A DNA stretch of 64,000 nucleotides from Parus major. Taxonomy: Eukaryota > Chordata > Aves > Passeriformes > Paridae. The notes under the pieces were generated by a model. It was given only the letters and a program-made list of their open reading frames with translations, searched no databases and was not told the origin of the DNA. Below are positions 40,262 through 50,692 of the stretch, piece after piece; the stretch's first letter is position 1, and each line of letters begins with the position of its first letter. The stretch is from positions 3,021,120-3,085,119 of the forward strand of contig NC_031769.1 of NCBI RefSeq assembly GCF_001522545.3, in the 5' to 3' direction. The position numbers were made by a program, and so were the translations under genes.

Positions 40262-40471
40262 AACCATGGAAGCACAGGATAATTCGGGTTGGGAGAGACC
40301 TCCAGAAGGATCCAGCTCAACCTTCCACTGGAAGCAGGCTCAGCAATGGAAGGGTTAAGTCTTTCCAGGGCTTTTTCCACCTGAGTTTTGGAGAACTCTG
40401 GGAATGAAGACTGCACAGCCTCGGTGGAATTTACCCCAGTGGTCACTTATTTTCAGAGTAAAAAGGATTCT
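40262..40471 (-). mobile_element. Old CR1 LINE, 3' part, interrupted by LTR B
   Basis: Reverse CR1: ATGGAAGCACAGGATAATTC, AGACCTCCAGAAGGATCCAG, and further to TTTCAGAGTAAAAAGGATTC. It breaks at the family B LTR and resumes at 41139. Confidence 0.8.
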
Positions 40472-41138
40472 TCTTGGGGAGGATGAAACAGGGAAACGTT
40501 ATGAATGTGATTGTTTGGCAGAAGATTCTGAAAATATGAAGGCTAGAATCGAAGTAGAAATGAAAGCCTGCTTTGAGTCATGAAGCTGAGTACCAGTGAC
40601 TATATAACCAAAGAACAATAGCCAAGCCAGCTAGAGGAGAATCCCTGCTATTAAAACAATGTCCTTCTGCTGATAGAAAGTCCAAAGGTCAAGAAGCAAG
40701 GGAAGAATTTGTAAAGTTTGTAGAGTTTAAAATGCAACACTGTATGTTAATATGGGGATGCTCAGAGGCTGTATGTAAACTCTTTAGTGGGTGTATCTTG
40801 TAGTGATTGGTTACTGGGAATTAGAATATTCACTATAGAAAAAGATATATTGTATTGTAACTAGAACTTCGCTCTCTTAACTCTTAGCTTTCCCCTACTC
40901 TCAGCTCTCAGCTCTCCTCTCCTAACTCCTACCCCTCTCTACTTTTCCTTGCTCTCTAATCTCTTTTCTCCCTCTTTCACCTCACTCTCTCCCCTCCCCC
41001 TGGGACCACGTGGATGCCGAGGCTGGTGGCAAACACAGGTCTCTCCCTCTCTTCACCCTTATAATAAATTGTTTATAGCTGAACAGTTTGACCCAGGAGA
41101 AGTCTCTCACAACGAGTGAACATTTTTAGACACCAATA
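40472..41138 (+). mobile_element. ERV LTR, family B, inserted in an old CR1
   Basis: About 670 bp unlike families A and C. It has an A/G-rich 5' half, TATATTGTATTGTAACTAG near 40850, then a long C/T-rich stretch built on CTCTC (40880-41000), followed by ATAATAAATTG with the polyadenylation signal near 41084. Both sides are pieces of one minus-strand CR1, and the motif GATTCT occurs at 40466-40471 and again at 41139-41144, as a target duplication would. The exact ends are uncertain: TG/CA termini are not obvious. Confidence 0.7.
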
Positions 41139-41440
41139 GATTCTCTCCAATATGATCCTCCCTTGTTTCAGGTTACACCAACACTCTGTTGTCCTCATGC
41201 CACACATCATGGTGAAACCCCTGGCTCTTTCCTTCTGATGCTCTCCTCATAAATACCATAAGGCTCCTACAAGATTTCCCCCTGATTTTCTCTCCTTCCA
41301 TCTTTGGCAAAAAAAAGCCAAATTTCCTCATCCTCTCCTCACAGGCAATCTCAGTGTTCCTCCTTTGAACTTGCTGCAGTTGACTGAGATATTTTATTTA
41401 TTGAGGACTCTAAAACTGGATGTAATATTCCAGAAGTAGT
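41139..41440 (-). mobile_element. Old CR1 LINE, continuation beyond LTR B
   Basis: GTTGTCCTCATGCCACACAT, CTCATAAATACC, TCCTCATCCTCTCCTCACAG and ACTGGATGTAATATTCCAG follow the reverse CR1 order directly after the part ending at 40471. The sequence is strongly diverged. Confidence 0.7.
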
Positions 41441-41665
41441 AGATTTAGATGAGATATTAGGAAGAAATTCTCTCCTGTGAGGGTGGGCAGGCCCTGGCAC
41501 AGGGTGCTCAGAGAAGCTGTGGCTGCCCCTGGATCCCTGGAAGTGTCCAAGGCCAGGTTGGACGGGGCTTGGAGCAGCCTGGGAGATGTCCCTGCCCAGG
41601 ACAGGGGTGGGACTGGATGAGCTTTAAGGTCCCCTCCAACCCAAACCATTCTGTGATTCTATGAG
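41441..41665 (+). mobile_element. CR1 LINE fragment, younger
   Basis: Plus-strand CR1 from AGATGAGATATTAGGAAGAA to CATTCTGTGATTCTATGA. It abuts the old reverse CR1 and is much less diverged. Confidence 0.93.
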
Positions 41666-42213
41666 CTGTAGTTGATCCATCAAGTGCTCAGTAGATGGGG
41701 ATAAACATTTCCTTGTATCAACTGCCTTTGTTCTTAATCCAGCCCAGGACAATGCTGGCCATCCCTGCTTTCCTCAGGACCCGTGCAAAGTGTGCAGAGT
41801 CAAGGCTCCCAAAAATTCTTGAATGGTTTTCCACACTGCAAAGAACTCCTGGGGCCTTTCACTGAGGGGATCTGTGTTAACTTCAGGCCTCTCTCACTGT
41901 GGGGACACCGGGAAACAGAGAAGCTTTCAGGAGCTCTGCAGTTGTCCTGCACTGGATGTCATGTTCATTTGCAAAGCAAGCTCTTGTCACTACTTGTTAT
42001 TATTTGCCCACTTATACTTCATTAGATTTAAACAAAACCCTGAAGAGAAAAGGTCCCTGACAGGAAATTTGTTCTGTAGAGGCTCCCAGCAAGTTCAATG
42101 GAGCCCCATCTGAGTCACACTTGGAACAGGAACGCGTTGATGAGCAGCTACAGGGAGGCTGCAGAAACACTTCTGCGCACACACACACACACATCCCCTG
42201 CCCAGGGGAGGAA

Positions 42214-42244
42214 GCTTTAATTAATCTGCTAATTAAATTAAAGC
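42214..42244. promoter_or_regulatory. TAAT-rich imperfect palindrome (speculative regulatory site)
   Basis: The arms are GCTTTAATT and AATTAAAGC, with further ATTAAT and TAATTAA in the loop, giving several homeodomain-type TAAT cores within 31 bp. Function is not shown by the sequence. Confidence 0.3.
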
Positions 42245-42781
42245 TATTTGCCCTCAGCTAGCACATGCATTCTTCCCTTTCTCTCCTCCCTGCGGGCAGC
42301 TCCAGTGAGCTCGTGCTGCAGCTCTCACTCCAATATTTCCCCAAAGGGCTCTGGGAATGGGGAGACCACTGGAGAAGGGAGGCAAAGAACTCTTACAGCA
42401 GTGGTAATTGGGAGTGCTCAAACTTATTCTCAATTTCCCTCCTTCTCCTTTCAGTGCTCAGAGACATTGGGCTGGGTATTGTGCTGAAGTGGAGGATGAA
42501 AAACAAATCACCTCACAACTGAAAAAAGCCCCATCTGTACAGCCCCACTGTACAAAAGGCCGTGCTTAGAGCTGTTTTCTCACCAAGCCTTTCTTTCTCC
42601 TTCTGGTTTCTCGATGGCTTCATCACTATTTTGCTGTAAAAACTCAAGGAGGAGAATAAAGAACATATTTCTGAACATATTTCTGAAGAAAAGATGGGAG
42701 GAGACTGCATGGGGGTAGCAGAGCAGCAGCGTGGAGCTCAGCTAAAATGATCCGAGAGGAAAAGATGGTGCAGCCACATCT

Positions 42782-42930
42782 GCTCTGAGCAACCTGTGCC
42801 TCCCCACCCTCACAGGGAAGAATTTATTCCTAATATCTCATCTAAACCTGCCCTCTGTCAGTTTGAAGCCCTTCCCCCTTCTATCACTACATGCCCTTGT
42901 CAAAAGTCTCTCTCCAGCTCTCCTATAGGC
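42782..42930 (-). mobile_element. CR1 LINE fragment, internal
   Basis: Reverse CR1 with CACCCTCACAGGGAAGAATT, TAATATCTCATCTAAACC and CTCTCTCCAGCTCTCC. The 3' end is missing. Confidence 0.88.
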
Positions 42931-43019
42931 CCCATGAGGTGGCATTCAAGTAATCCAGTTTAGGGGCAAGGAAAATTTTTATTTTGAGTTTTAAAAGGTG
43001 ATGAAATCTCCTCCATGGG

Positions 43020-43145
43020 GGTAAAAAAAATAAATTAAGCAAACAAACCAAACCAAACCAAACAAAAAGGCCAAACAAACACACAAACAAAACCCTAAAA
43101 GAAAAAAAAAGTAAACAAAAACAAAACCAAAAAAAAAATAAGGAA
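43020..43145. repeat. A/C-rich low-complexity tract
   Basis: AAACC, AAACAAAC and poly-A variants with little T or G; similar to 18468-18640. Confidence 0.88.
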
Positions 43146-44757
43146 GAAAAAAGTTGAGATATATTAACCCACTCCTCCAGGATGACAGAAGATATTAAAA
43201 TAACAGAATTTTCCACAACGTAGAGAATTCCAAATTTTTTCCCTCAGACATTATTATGCACCTTGATCCCTCAGTCTGGGTTTATTCCACAGAGAACATT
43301 ACTAATGCCACTTTTATTAGGTGACCTAGCAAAGCAGAGTTCCTGCTTTTAGGGTTGTCTGCTTATTGATGTTCACCTTATCTCGGCATTTAGGGCTGCC
43401 TCAGTGCTGTGCTGCTGAGGAGCATCAGGAAGCACCTCTCTCACAGCCTGTTAATGCTTTGGACACTTGATTTTGATCAATATTTATGGCTCAAGTTATC
43501 AGGGTGAGACAAAAAAAAAAAGGAGAGGGAGACTTGCAGTGTCAGTGTTTGTCTGGATAACAAAAATGGGATGCCAAGGTGACTCGAGTGGCTGCAGATC
43601 CAGCACTGGTGAATCCCAGCCCCATCCTGCTCCTTGGAAATTCTGATTTCTGCCTCATTCTTCCACCTTCAGCACCGCAGGCTGCATAGGCCAGCAGAAG
43701 TAGAGGGCACATGGTTGATCACCAGCATTTAAATATCTGCAAACAGTTCTTGGAGTGAAGCATTTCAATGCAATTCTCAGGAAACAAAATCTCTGATGGC
43801 ACACAGTGGCATCCTGACAGTGAATAACCAAGCTCTGGGTAGATAAATCCCTGCCAGAGGAGTGATCAGTTCCACCAACACAATTCCCCCCACTGATGCA
43901 GCAGAAGGGATTTGGCATGTTTGTAATTCATTGGTGTTCAACCACATGCAGCATTTCTGTCTTGGGCATCTCTAAGCTTAAAAATAACAATTTAATGTCA
44001 TTTAATGATGCTCTGGACACCACTGAGAGTAGGAAGACACATTACCTGTTTTATCGTGTTTGTCTCATTAAATGGTTTTAATTTCTCCATTAATGCATAT
44101 TACCAAATAATGACTTTCACTGGGAGATTTGGCCTTTGTATTTAACCCTATGTTACAATCATATTATTTATATTTTATATATAACATATTTTCAGATCCT
44201 GAGAACATGCAGCTCTGAATTAGGATCAGGCCTCATGATCTGGATGCAGCACAAATGTGCCCCTCTCAAGGACATGCAGTGAACAGGTGATAAAAAATAA
44301 CTTAGGACCTCAATTCCCCATCCCTGATGTTTCAAAGGAGCAACAAAACCACAAAATTCTTTCAGAGGTGCCATAAAAGAGAGGCCCAGACTCACAGTCA
44401 GCAGGGACCTGTGCATTAGCCACAATAAAACCAAATAAGCAGTAATTAATTACTGACATTTTCACAGGAGCTTGAGAGACTGAGAAACACAATCACACCT
44501 GGTTCCTTTCTTCAATCACAGGAGCAGAGCTCCAGAACATGTCAGACAAGGTGTGACAATTAGAGGGCTTTTCTTTTTACACATTATGAAATATTCAGAC
44601 ACATCCACCTCAACCCATTTTCTGAGGAGTTGAGAGCAGCAGATATGGGAGGAGAGCAGAGATGGAACAGCAAAAAAAACAGGTGAAACCTCTGGTCCAC
44701 ATCACAGCCCACGCAGAATACCCAGAAATGTTTCCTAATAACAGCTGGAGCTGTTAC

Positions 44758-44862
44758 TATAAATATATTAATATCTATATCTATATTTATATCTATATCT
44801 ATAAATATATAGATATATAGATACATATATGTAGACATATATGCATATATATGTTACTATAT
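44758..44862. repeat. (TATATC)/(ATAGAT) simple repeat
   Basis: Alternating ATATCTAT and its reverse complement ATAGATAT, giving local self-complementarity. Confidence 0.9.
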
Positions 44863-46288
44863 ATATTCTATACCCTGGAAAATCTTCCCTGGTTGAAGCT
44901 GACCCTGAACACTCCTGATTTTGGTGGTTTTGTGTTTTTTTCACATTTTAATGGGATGAGATCCCCAAAAGTTGAGGTTTTGGAAGGGTAACCTACTGTG
45001 TAAAAATCTGGACTAGTGTGGAGCAACGTATTTGAGAGCAGTTCTTGCTGTGTTACACATCCAGCTCACTCCTTCTTTCCAAATTTTTTCCTATATTTTT
45101 CCCTTTTCTTAACATTTTATTTACTGTTGCTGTATCAAGAATACTCTGCCATTAAACTGTAACTCAAAGTTCTTATGAACCGTGATGTAAAAATGCAATT
45201 TATTACTTAGTCCTGCAAAAAGTGCATTTCCTATCTAAGTGTGAAAAATCATGTACAAAAGTGAATTTATCTCCCATGCACTGCTCATGTGGCCTCCTTA
45301 GAAAACCCTACTCGTAACCACACAACATTTCCTGAGCTGAACCTCTAGCAGGTTTCAAAAATTCAGAAATGTCTTACAAAACAGCATTGTAGAATTACTA
45401 GAAACCAAGCTAAACCGAACAAAACCCAGTGCCAGATTGCACACCCGCCCCCAAATCCCGATTTTACTCTCATATCACCGCGGGTTTGATTTAAGGAGGG
45501 ACAAGGTGCAGGGATTGAGATGGTCTCGTGTTTCCAACAGCCCTCAGTCATCCTTAAAGGGTGACTTCATTCCAAGGAAAGCAGCAGGGCTTGGCTGCCT
45601 TTCAGACCCCGACAGATAAACCACAGGTTTATCACAGCCTTGTCATGACCCAGATTCTGCTCCAGCACCTCCTGCCTTTTGTGCCACACAGAGATCTCCG
45701 AAAAGGGACACGTTACTAGACAAGGACAGACTCGAGATGGATTTTATTAACCTGGCAGCACAAGTCCTGTTGCTCTCAGCTCCACCAAGCTACAGCAGTT
45801 AATCTGCATTTAATAAAAAGACAGTTAATAAAAAGACATTTCTGAAGTGTTGGCAGGTACAGGGACATTGTGGATGCAGAGCTGGTGGCACAGTGACTCT
45901 TCCCCAGGGTAGCAGAAACCTCAGCTGTGCTGTTTGCAGCTGAATGCAGTCTGCAGCCTTTAAGAATCAGAGCCTTTTGCATATTTAAACAAGAGACAAT
46001 TTTTCTTTTTCAAGAAAGGGAAAAAAAGGAAAGGGCTTTAGAGCCAAAGTATAAATGGTTGCAGCTCTACATGACAGATCAGAAGTGCTGGCTGATATAT
46101 TCAAGCATCTCCTCCTAAATTTAATGTGCTAAAGGTGGAGAAGCATCAATAACTTGGCACCCTGGAGAAAGAGGTGAGATTTCTGCTGGGGTTTTTGTGC
46201 ATGCCATATAAATGGGGTCCCTGACTGGACTAAAAGAGCCCAATCTTATGTATTTGAGCTTGAAAACGCTGGATCCTACTTCATCTGT

Positions 46289-46545
46289 GACACAGAATTA
46301 CAGAATATCCTCAGTTGGAAGGGACTCACAAGGAGTCCAGCTCCCAGCCCTGCACAGGACTTCCCAAAAATCCCACCAGGTGAGAGGAGTGCCCAAATGT
46401 TCCTGGAGCTCTCTTGGGCTTGGTGCCACGACCACTTCCCTGAGAAACCTGTTCCAGTGCCTGACAAAGCTCTGTGGGGAAGAAACTTCTCCTGATATCC
46501 AACCACATCATAACCTCACTGACACAGTTCTGGAATCCTTGATTC
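46289..46545 (-). mobile_element. CR1 LINE fragment
   Basis: Reverse CR1: ACAGAATATCCTCAGTTGGA, GAGTGCCCAAATGTTCCTGG, TTCCCTGAGAAACCTGTTCC. A different, older subfamily from the 46930 copy. Confidence 0.85.
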
Positions 46546-46929
46546 CCACACCTTGATGTGTCCTGACCCATGACCCACCCCAGCAGCACAAGCCAAACTT
46601 TGTCTCTTTCTCAGTGGTGGCTGCTGGGAGCCACACAAAAAGTGCTCAGAAAACCTCCCCAGCCATGGGTTTGTATCTGGGTCTTGTTCTCAGTAAACCA
46701 AAACCTCAGAAGAAGTTGTTGCTCGGTTTCTGCTGGATTTCCCCACATAAATGCCTGCTCAGGACCTGAAGTGCCCAGAATTTCTCAGTTATTGACCTTT
46801 AACAGCTTCATCTTCACCTCCCTGCTCATATCCAGGTGCTAAATTCACTTCTACTGATTAATTTCCAGTTACAGAACGAAAACTCAGTTCTACCATGCAC
46901 ATTAATTTGACTTCTCAGGGAGTTTAGGC

Positions 46930-47330
46930 ACAGGATGGGGGTGCTGGAGTGTTCACCTGAAAAAGAAAAGGCTTCAAAAAGACCTTTGAGCCATTTCCAG
47001 GGCCTAAAGGGGCTCCAGAAGAGCTGGATAGGGACTTGGGACAAGGGATGGAGGGACAGAACAAAGGGGAATGATTTTAAGCTGTCAGAGGGCAGGGTTG
47101 GATTGGATATTGGGAAGGAATTGTTCCCTGTGAGGGTGGTCAGACCTTGGCACAGGGTGCCCAGAGCAGCTGTGGATCCCTGGAAGTGTCCAAGGCCAGG
47201 TTGGATGGGGCTTGGAGGAGCCTGGGATAGTGGGAGGTGTCCCTGACCATGGCAGGGGTGGTATTGGATGATTTTTAAGTTTCTTTCCAACCTCAACCTT
47301 CCCATAATTTTCTGATTCTGTGATTTTGTG
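46930..47330 (+). mobile_element. CR1 LINE fragment
   Basis: Plus-strand CR1 from AAGGGGCTCCAGAAGAGCTG upstream context through GTGAGGGTGGTCAGACCTTG to TTTCTGATTCTGTGATTTT. Confidence 0.93.
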
Positions 47331-47907
47331 GTAATTGCCCATCAATTCAGTCAGACGTGTGCAGTGGAATAAAGACATGCAGAACTTTCTTTCTCCAATT
47401 ATTTCTGAAATTCACCATGCAAAAAATAAAATAAAATAAAAAAATATACATAGTTCTGAAGACCTTGGAATGGTAACGTTAAATTGTGGCAATGTTCTAA
47501 TTTATTGAGATTGCAGTTAATAGAAAGAAGAACGTTTCATTTTCCAGGGAGAATGACAGGATCAGAAATGGGAGCAGCTCTTTTGGCTGCTTTGATTTCT
47601 CTGCTCTCAGAAGAAAACATTAACACATGTAAATACTGTCTGTATAATCCTTGCTGGAGAGAGAAACAGAGCAGGGATTCCTCTGCCAGGAGAGCAAATT
47701 GCTCTCACACTTCAGCTAAACAAAGATTTGAAAGCAAAACTGGTGAAACCTCTTTTATATTATCCCTCACAGATTACTCTGGGTGATTCAAATATGTTAA
47801 CTCATTTATTTGATCCTTGAGATTACTGTGTTCAGAATTTTGACATTACACCTTTGATAACAGATAAATATTTCACATTTTCACACACGGAAAAAAAAAA
47901 AAAAATC

Positions 47908-48052
47908 CACAATGCTCTGAATAATACAAACAATGCCCCAAAATGCCATAAAGCAGTACTGAGAACTGAATTTTCTCTAGATTAATGGTATTCATACACA
48001 TCCCCATCAAACTCCCCTTTTTTTCTTCCTTGCAATACATTAAATAAGATTT
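47908..48052. repeat. 145-bp direct repeat, left copy
   Basis: Pairs with 48862-49006 with only a few differences (for example AAAATGCC versus AAAACGCC). The two copies bracket LTR A copy 3. Confidence 0.93.
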
Positions 48053-48083
48053 ATTATTTCTTTAAAAAAAAGAGAGGGGCAGA

Positions 48084-48861
48084 TGTTGGAGTGTGAGACA
48101 CAGAGTGTGTGCCCTTGCTTCTGATAGTTAGTTCTAAGATCCAGAAAATCCCTGAATTTCATAGAACATGAAAATCATGAGTATGTTTTCATGGTGATAC
48201 ATGAGAACAACTGTTAAAGTTAGATAGAAAAGCTGAAAGTGTGAGTGTGTAGATTAGAGAGTTTTTTTAAATCACTGGGTGAAAAAGTTAGTTTAGAGAA
48301 CAGAAGACAAGATGGAGGATTTAGGGTGTTGTCTCTTGTCCCTTCTTTTTTCTTCTTCATGTTTTTCTCCTAGAGGCTTTTGGGTAGTATTAAGTGATTG
48401 GTTAAAGAATGCCACAGTGCAGCACACAGGTGATTGGGTCATTAAGAAAAATAATTTATGTGTCTGTTGTTAATTGGGTAAAAATAAATATTAAGATAAA
48501 AAAAAACCTGCGTTGTTTGAGGCCATTTTGTGCTTTCAAAGCCAAAGTGAGCCACAAGGCCTTGTTGTACCATCAGAAGAAAGAAATGTGTCAGATAGCA
48601 AAGAATTATCCTTGTGCAGTCTGGAGAGACCTGCCAAGTTTTGTGATCACCTGTTAATAAACATGAGAAACAAGATTCTAACGAGCTCGGGAGTTTTCTT
48701 CAAATCATAAGAACTGAGATAAGCAGGGATCCCCATGAGGGAGGATCCCAAAAGAATTCAGTCCAAAGGAGGCTGAGAAATCCAGGAAGAGAAAGAAAAA
48801 TACAGAAGAAATGCAGCAGAATCAGAGAAAAAGAAAAATAATTTTTTAGAGAAAAGTTACA
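48084..48861 (+). mobile_element. ERV LTR, family A copy 3, preceded by a polypurine tract
   Basis: It starts TGTTGGAGTGTGAGACACAG and is homologous to copy 2 along its whole length, including the GCTCGGGAGTTTTCTTC segment after AATAAA. Immediately before it stands AAAAGAGAGGGGCAGA (about 48068-48083), which looks like a retroviral polypurine tract. After the LTR (end near 48730) there is leader-like sequence partly shared with copy 2. The whole block sits between two copies of a 145-bp direct repeat. Confidence 0.85.
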
Positions 48862-49006
48862 CACAAAGCTCTGAATAATACAAACAATGCCCCAAAACGC
48901 CATAAAGCAGTACTGAGAGCTGAATTTTCTCTAGATTAATGTTATTCATACACATCCCCATCAAACTCCCCTTTTTCCTTCCTTGCAATACATTAAATAA
49001 GATTTA
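48862..49006. repeat. 145-bp direct repeat, right copy
   Basis: Second copy of 47908-48052. Similarity ends abruptly after AAATAAGATTTA, before the polypurine tract that follows the left copy. Confidence 0.93.
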
Positions 49007-49174
49007 ATTCTTCCCCAGTTTTAACAGCTATTTTACAATGGCTTCTGCAGCTTCTGCAGCTGCTTGGTGTTTGGTTTTTTCCCCAGATCCATGGGCACAG
49101 CTGGAAAATTGTCACTGCACATCTCCCAACATCCCAAAGTTTCCCTCTGCAGGCAGCACCGTGTAGTGAGGAGC

Positions 49175-49796
49175 TGTTGGAGTCTGAGATACAGTGTCTA
49201 TGCCCTTGTTTTTAATACTTAGTTTTAGAATTCAAATAAACACTGAATTTCATATAATATGAAATTCATGGGCATGTTTTCATGGTGATACATGAGAACA
49301 AATGCTAAAGTTAAATTAGAAAAGTGTAAATGTGTAGATTAGAAAGTTTTTTGAATCACTGGGTGAATGGGTGGAGGTTTAGAGTTTAAGGTAGTTTAGA
49401 GAACAGAAGACAAGATGGAGGATTTAGGGTGTTGTCTCTTGTCCTTCTTCTTTCTTCTTCATGTTCTTTCCTAGAGGTTTTTGGGTGGTAGTGAGTGATT
49501 GGGTAGAAAATGTCGCAGTGCAGCACAAAGGTGTTGGGTCATTGGATCACTAATAAAAATAACTTAGTTGGCACCTGTTAATTGGGTAAATGGACATAGA
49601 AAAGACCTTGAAGAAGATCTTTGTTGGCCATTTTACCCCTTTTCTATCATAGTGCACATAGCTCCTTGTACCTTGTAATGCTGATAAGAAAAAATAAACA
49701 GCTGAGACCGAACGAGAGAAAAAACTCGCCTCCCGTCTCATCAATCTTCAGTTCAAAGGGAAAAGAACCCAAATCTGAAAGTCCTATAAAGGGACA
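49175..49796 (+). mobile_element. Complete solo ERV LTR, family A copy 4 (622 bp)
   Basis: It begins TGTTGGAGTCTG and ends AAAGGGACA, with the 6-bp target duplication AGGAGC on both sides (49169-49174 and 49797-49802). It has AATAAA near 49694 in plus orientation, a family palindrome near 49245-49267 and the AAGATGGAGG motif resembling a YY1 site. A clean TG...CA element with target duplication and no internal region is a solo LTR formed by LTR-LTR recombination. It is the best reference copy of this family in the window. Confidence 0.93.
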
Positions 49797-50022
49797 AGGA
49801 GCTGCCCTTGGGACAAGATGAGCTGCCCCTAAAATCCTGATTGCCATTCCCAAGGCAACATTTTGGATTTTGTTAACAGGGGTGCAACAAAAATCCAAGG
49901 ATGCAAAAGGGAAAAGAAGTCTCATTTCTATTTTTGTATTCCCTAAATGAAATAGCTGCAGAATTCATGTTATAACCGGCAGGTTTAAACCAATGGGAAA
50001 TAAACTTTATTATTTTTGTACC

Positions 50023-50216
50023 CATCTATTGCTTTAATTCACAGAAAAAAAAAAAAATCCCTTGAATATTAAAATAGAATCAGCAATCAGCTGGGTAAAT
50101 GGAATAAATAATCTGCTGTCATCTATTGCTTTAATTCACAGAAAAAAAAAAAAATCCCTTGAATATTAAAATAGAATCAGCAATCAGCTGGGTAAATGGA
50201 ATAAATAATCTGCTGT
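50023..50216. repeat. Exact 97-bp tandem duplication
   Basis: Unit 1 is 50023-50119 and unit 2 is 50120-50216. They start CATCTATTGC and end ATCTGCTGT, and agree at every base including a run of 13 A. Confidence 0.97.
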
Positions 50217-50599
50217 GGAGAAGGAAAATGTGTATCAATGCAAAAGTAAAGGCATTGCTTTGCAACAACTCCCAGGGTGTCCCCAGCTGCTGTGCCAAGT
50301 GCCTGGACGTGGATTTCAGGGCTGAGAAGAATTTAGATGCCAGACCATGTACAAAGAAATGTGTGGGAAAAGGCAGAAAAATGGGGATGTTTGGTCATCC
50401 CTTCTGCGCAATGAAATAACGACCTGAGGCCGTCAGATCCAACTGATGCAATTTTTTAAGGGTTTGAGCTACAAAAGAGATGGAATACACAACCCAAGGT
50501 TGTATTCTTTAAAAAATTTCATTTCAGGATAGCTGAAGACACGAAGCTCAGAATTCCTGGAAGCCAAGAGTCAGACAGAGCACCTTACCCTTGGACAAA

Positions 50600-50692
50600 T
50601 GGGCCTCACCATCCCAACAGGGTAAAATTTCTTCCTAATATCCCACCTAAATCTCTAAATCTTTCAGTCTGAAGACAACAGCCCCTGTCCCA
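50600..50692 (-). mobile_element. CR1 LINE fragment, short
   Basis: GGCCTCACCATCCCAACAGG and TTCTTCCTAATATCCCACC follow the reverse CR1 order. Both ends are missing. Confidence 0.6.

Noticed and set aside
46826..47305. 159-codon minus-strand frame
   Set aside because: Antisense of the CR1 at 46930-47330.
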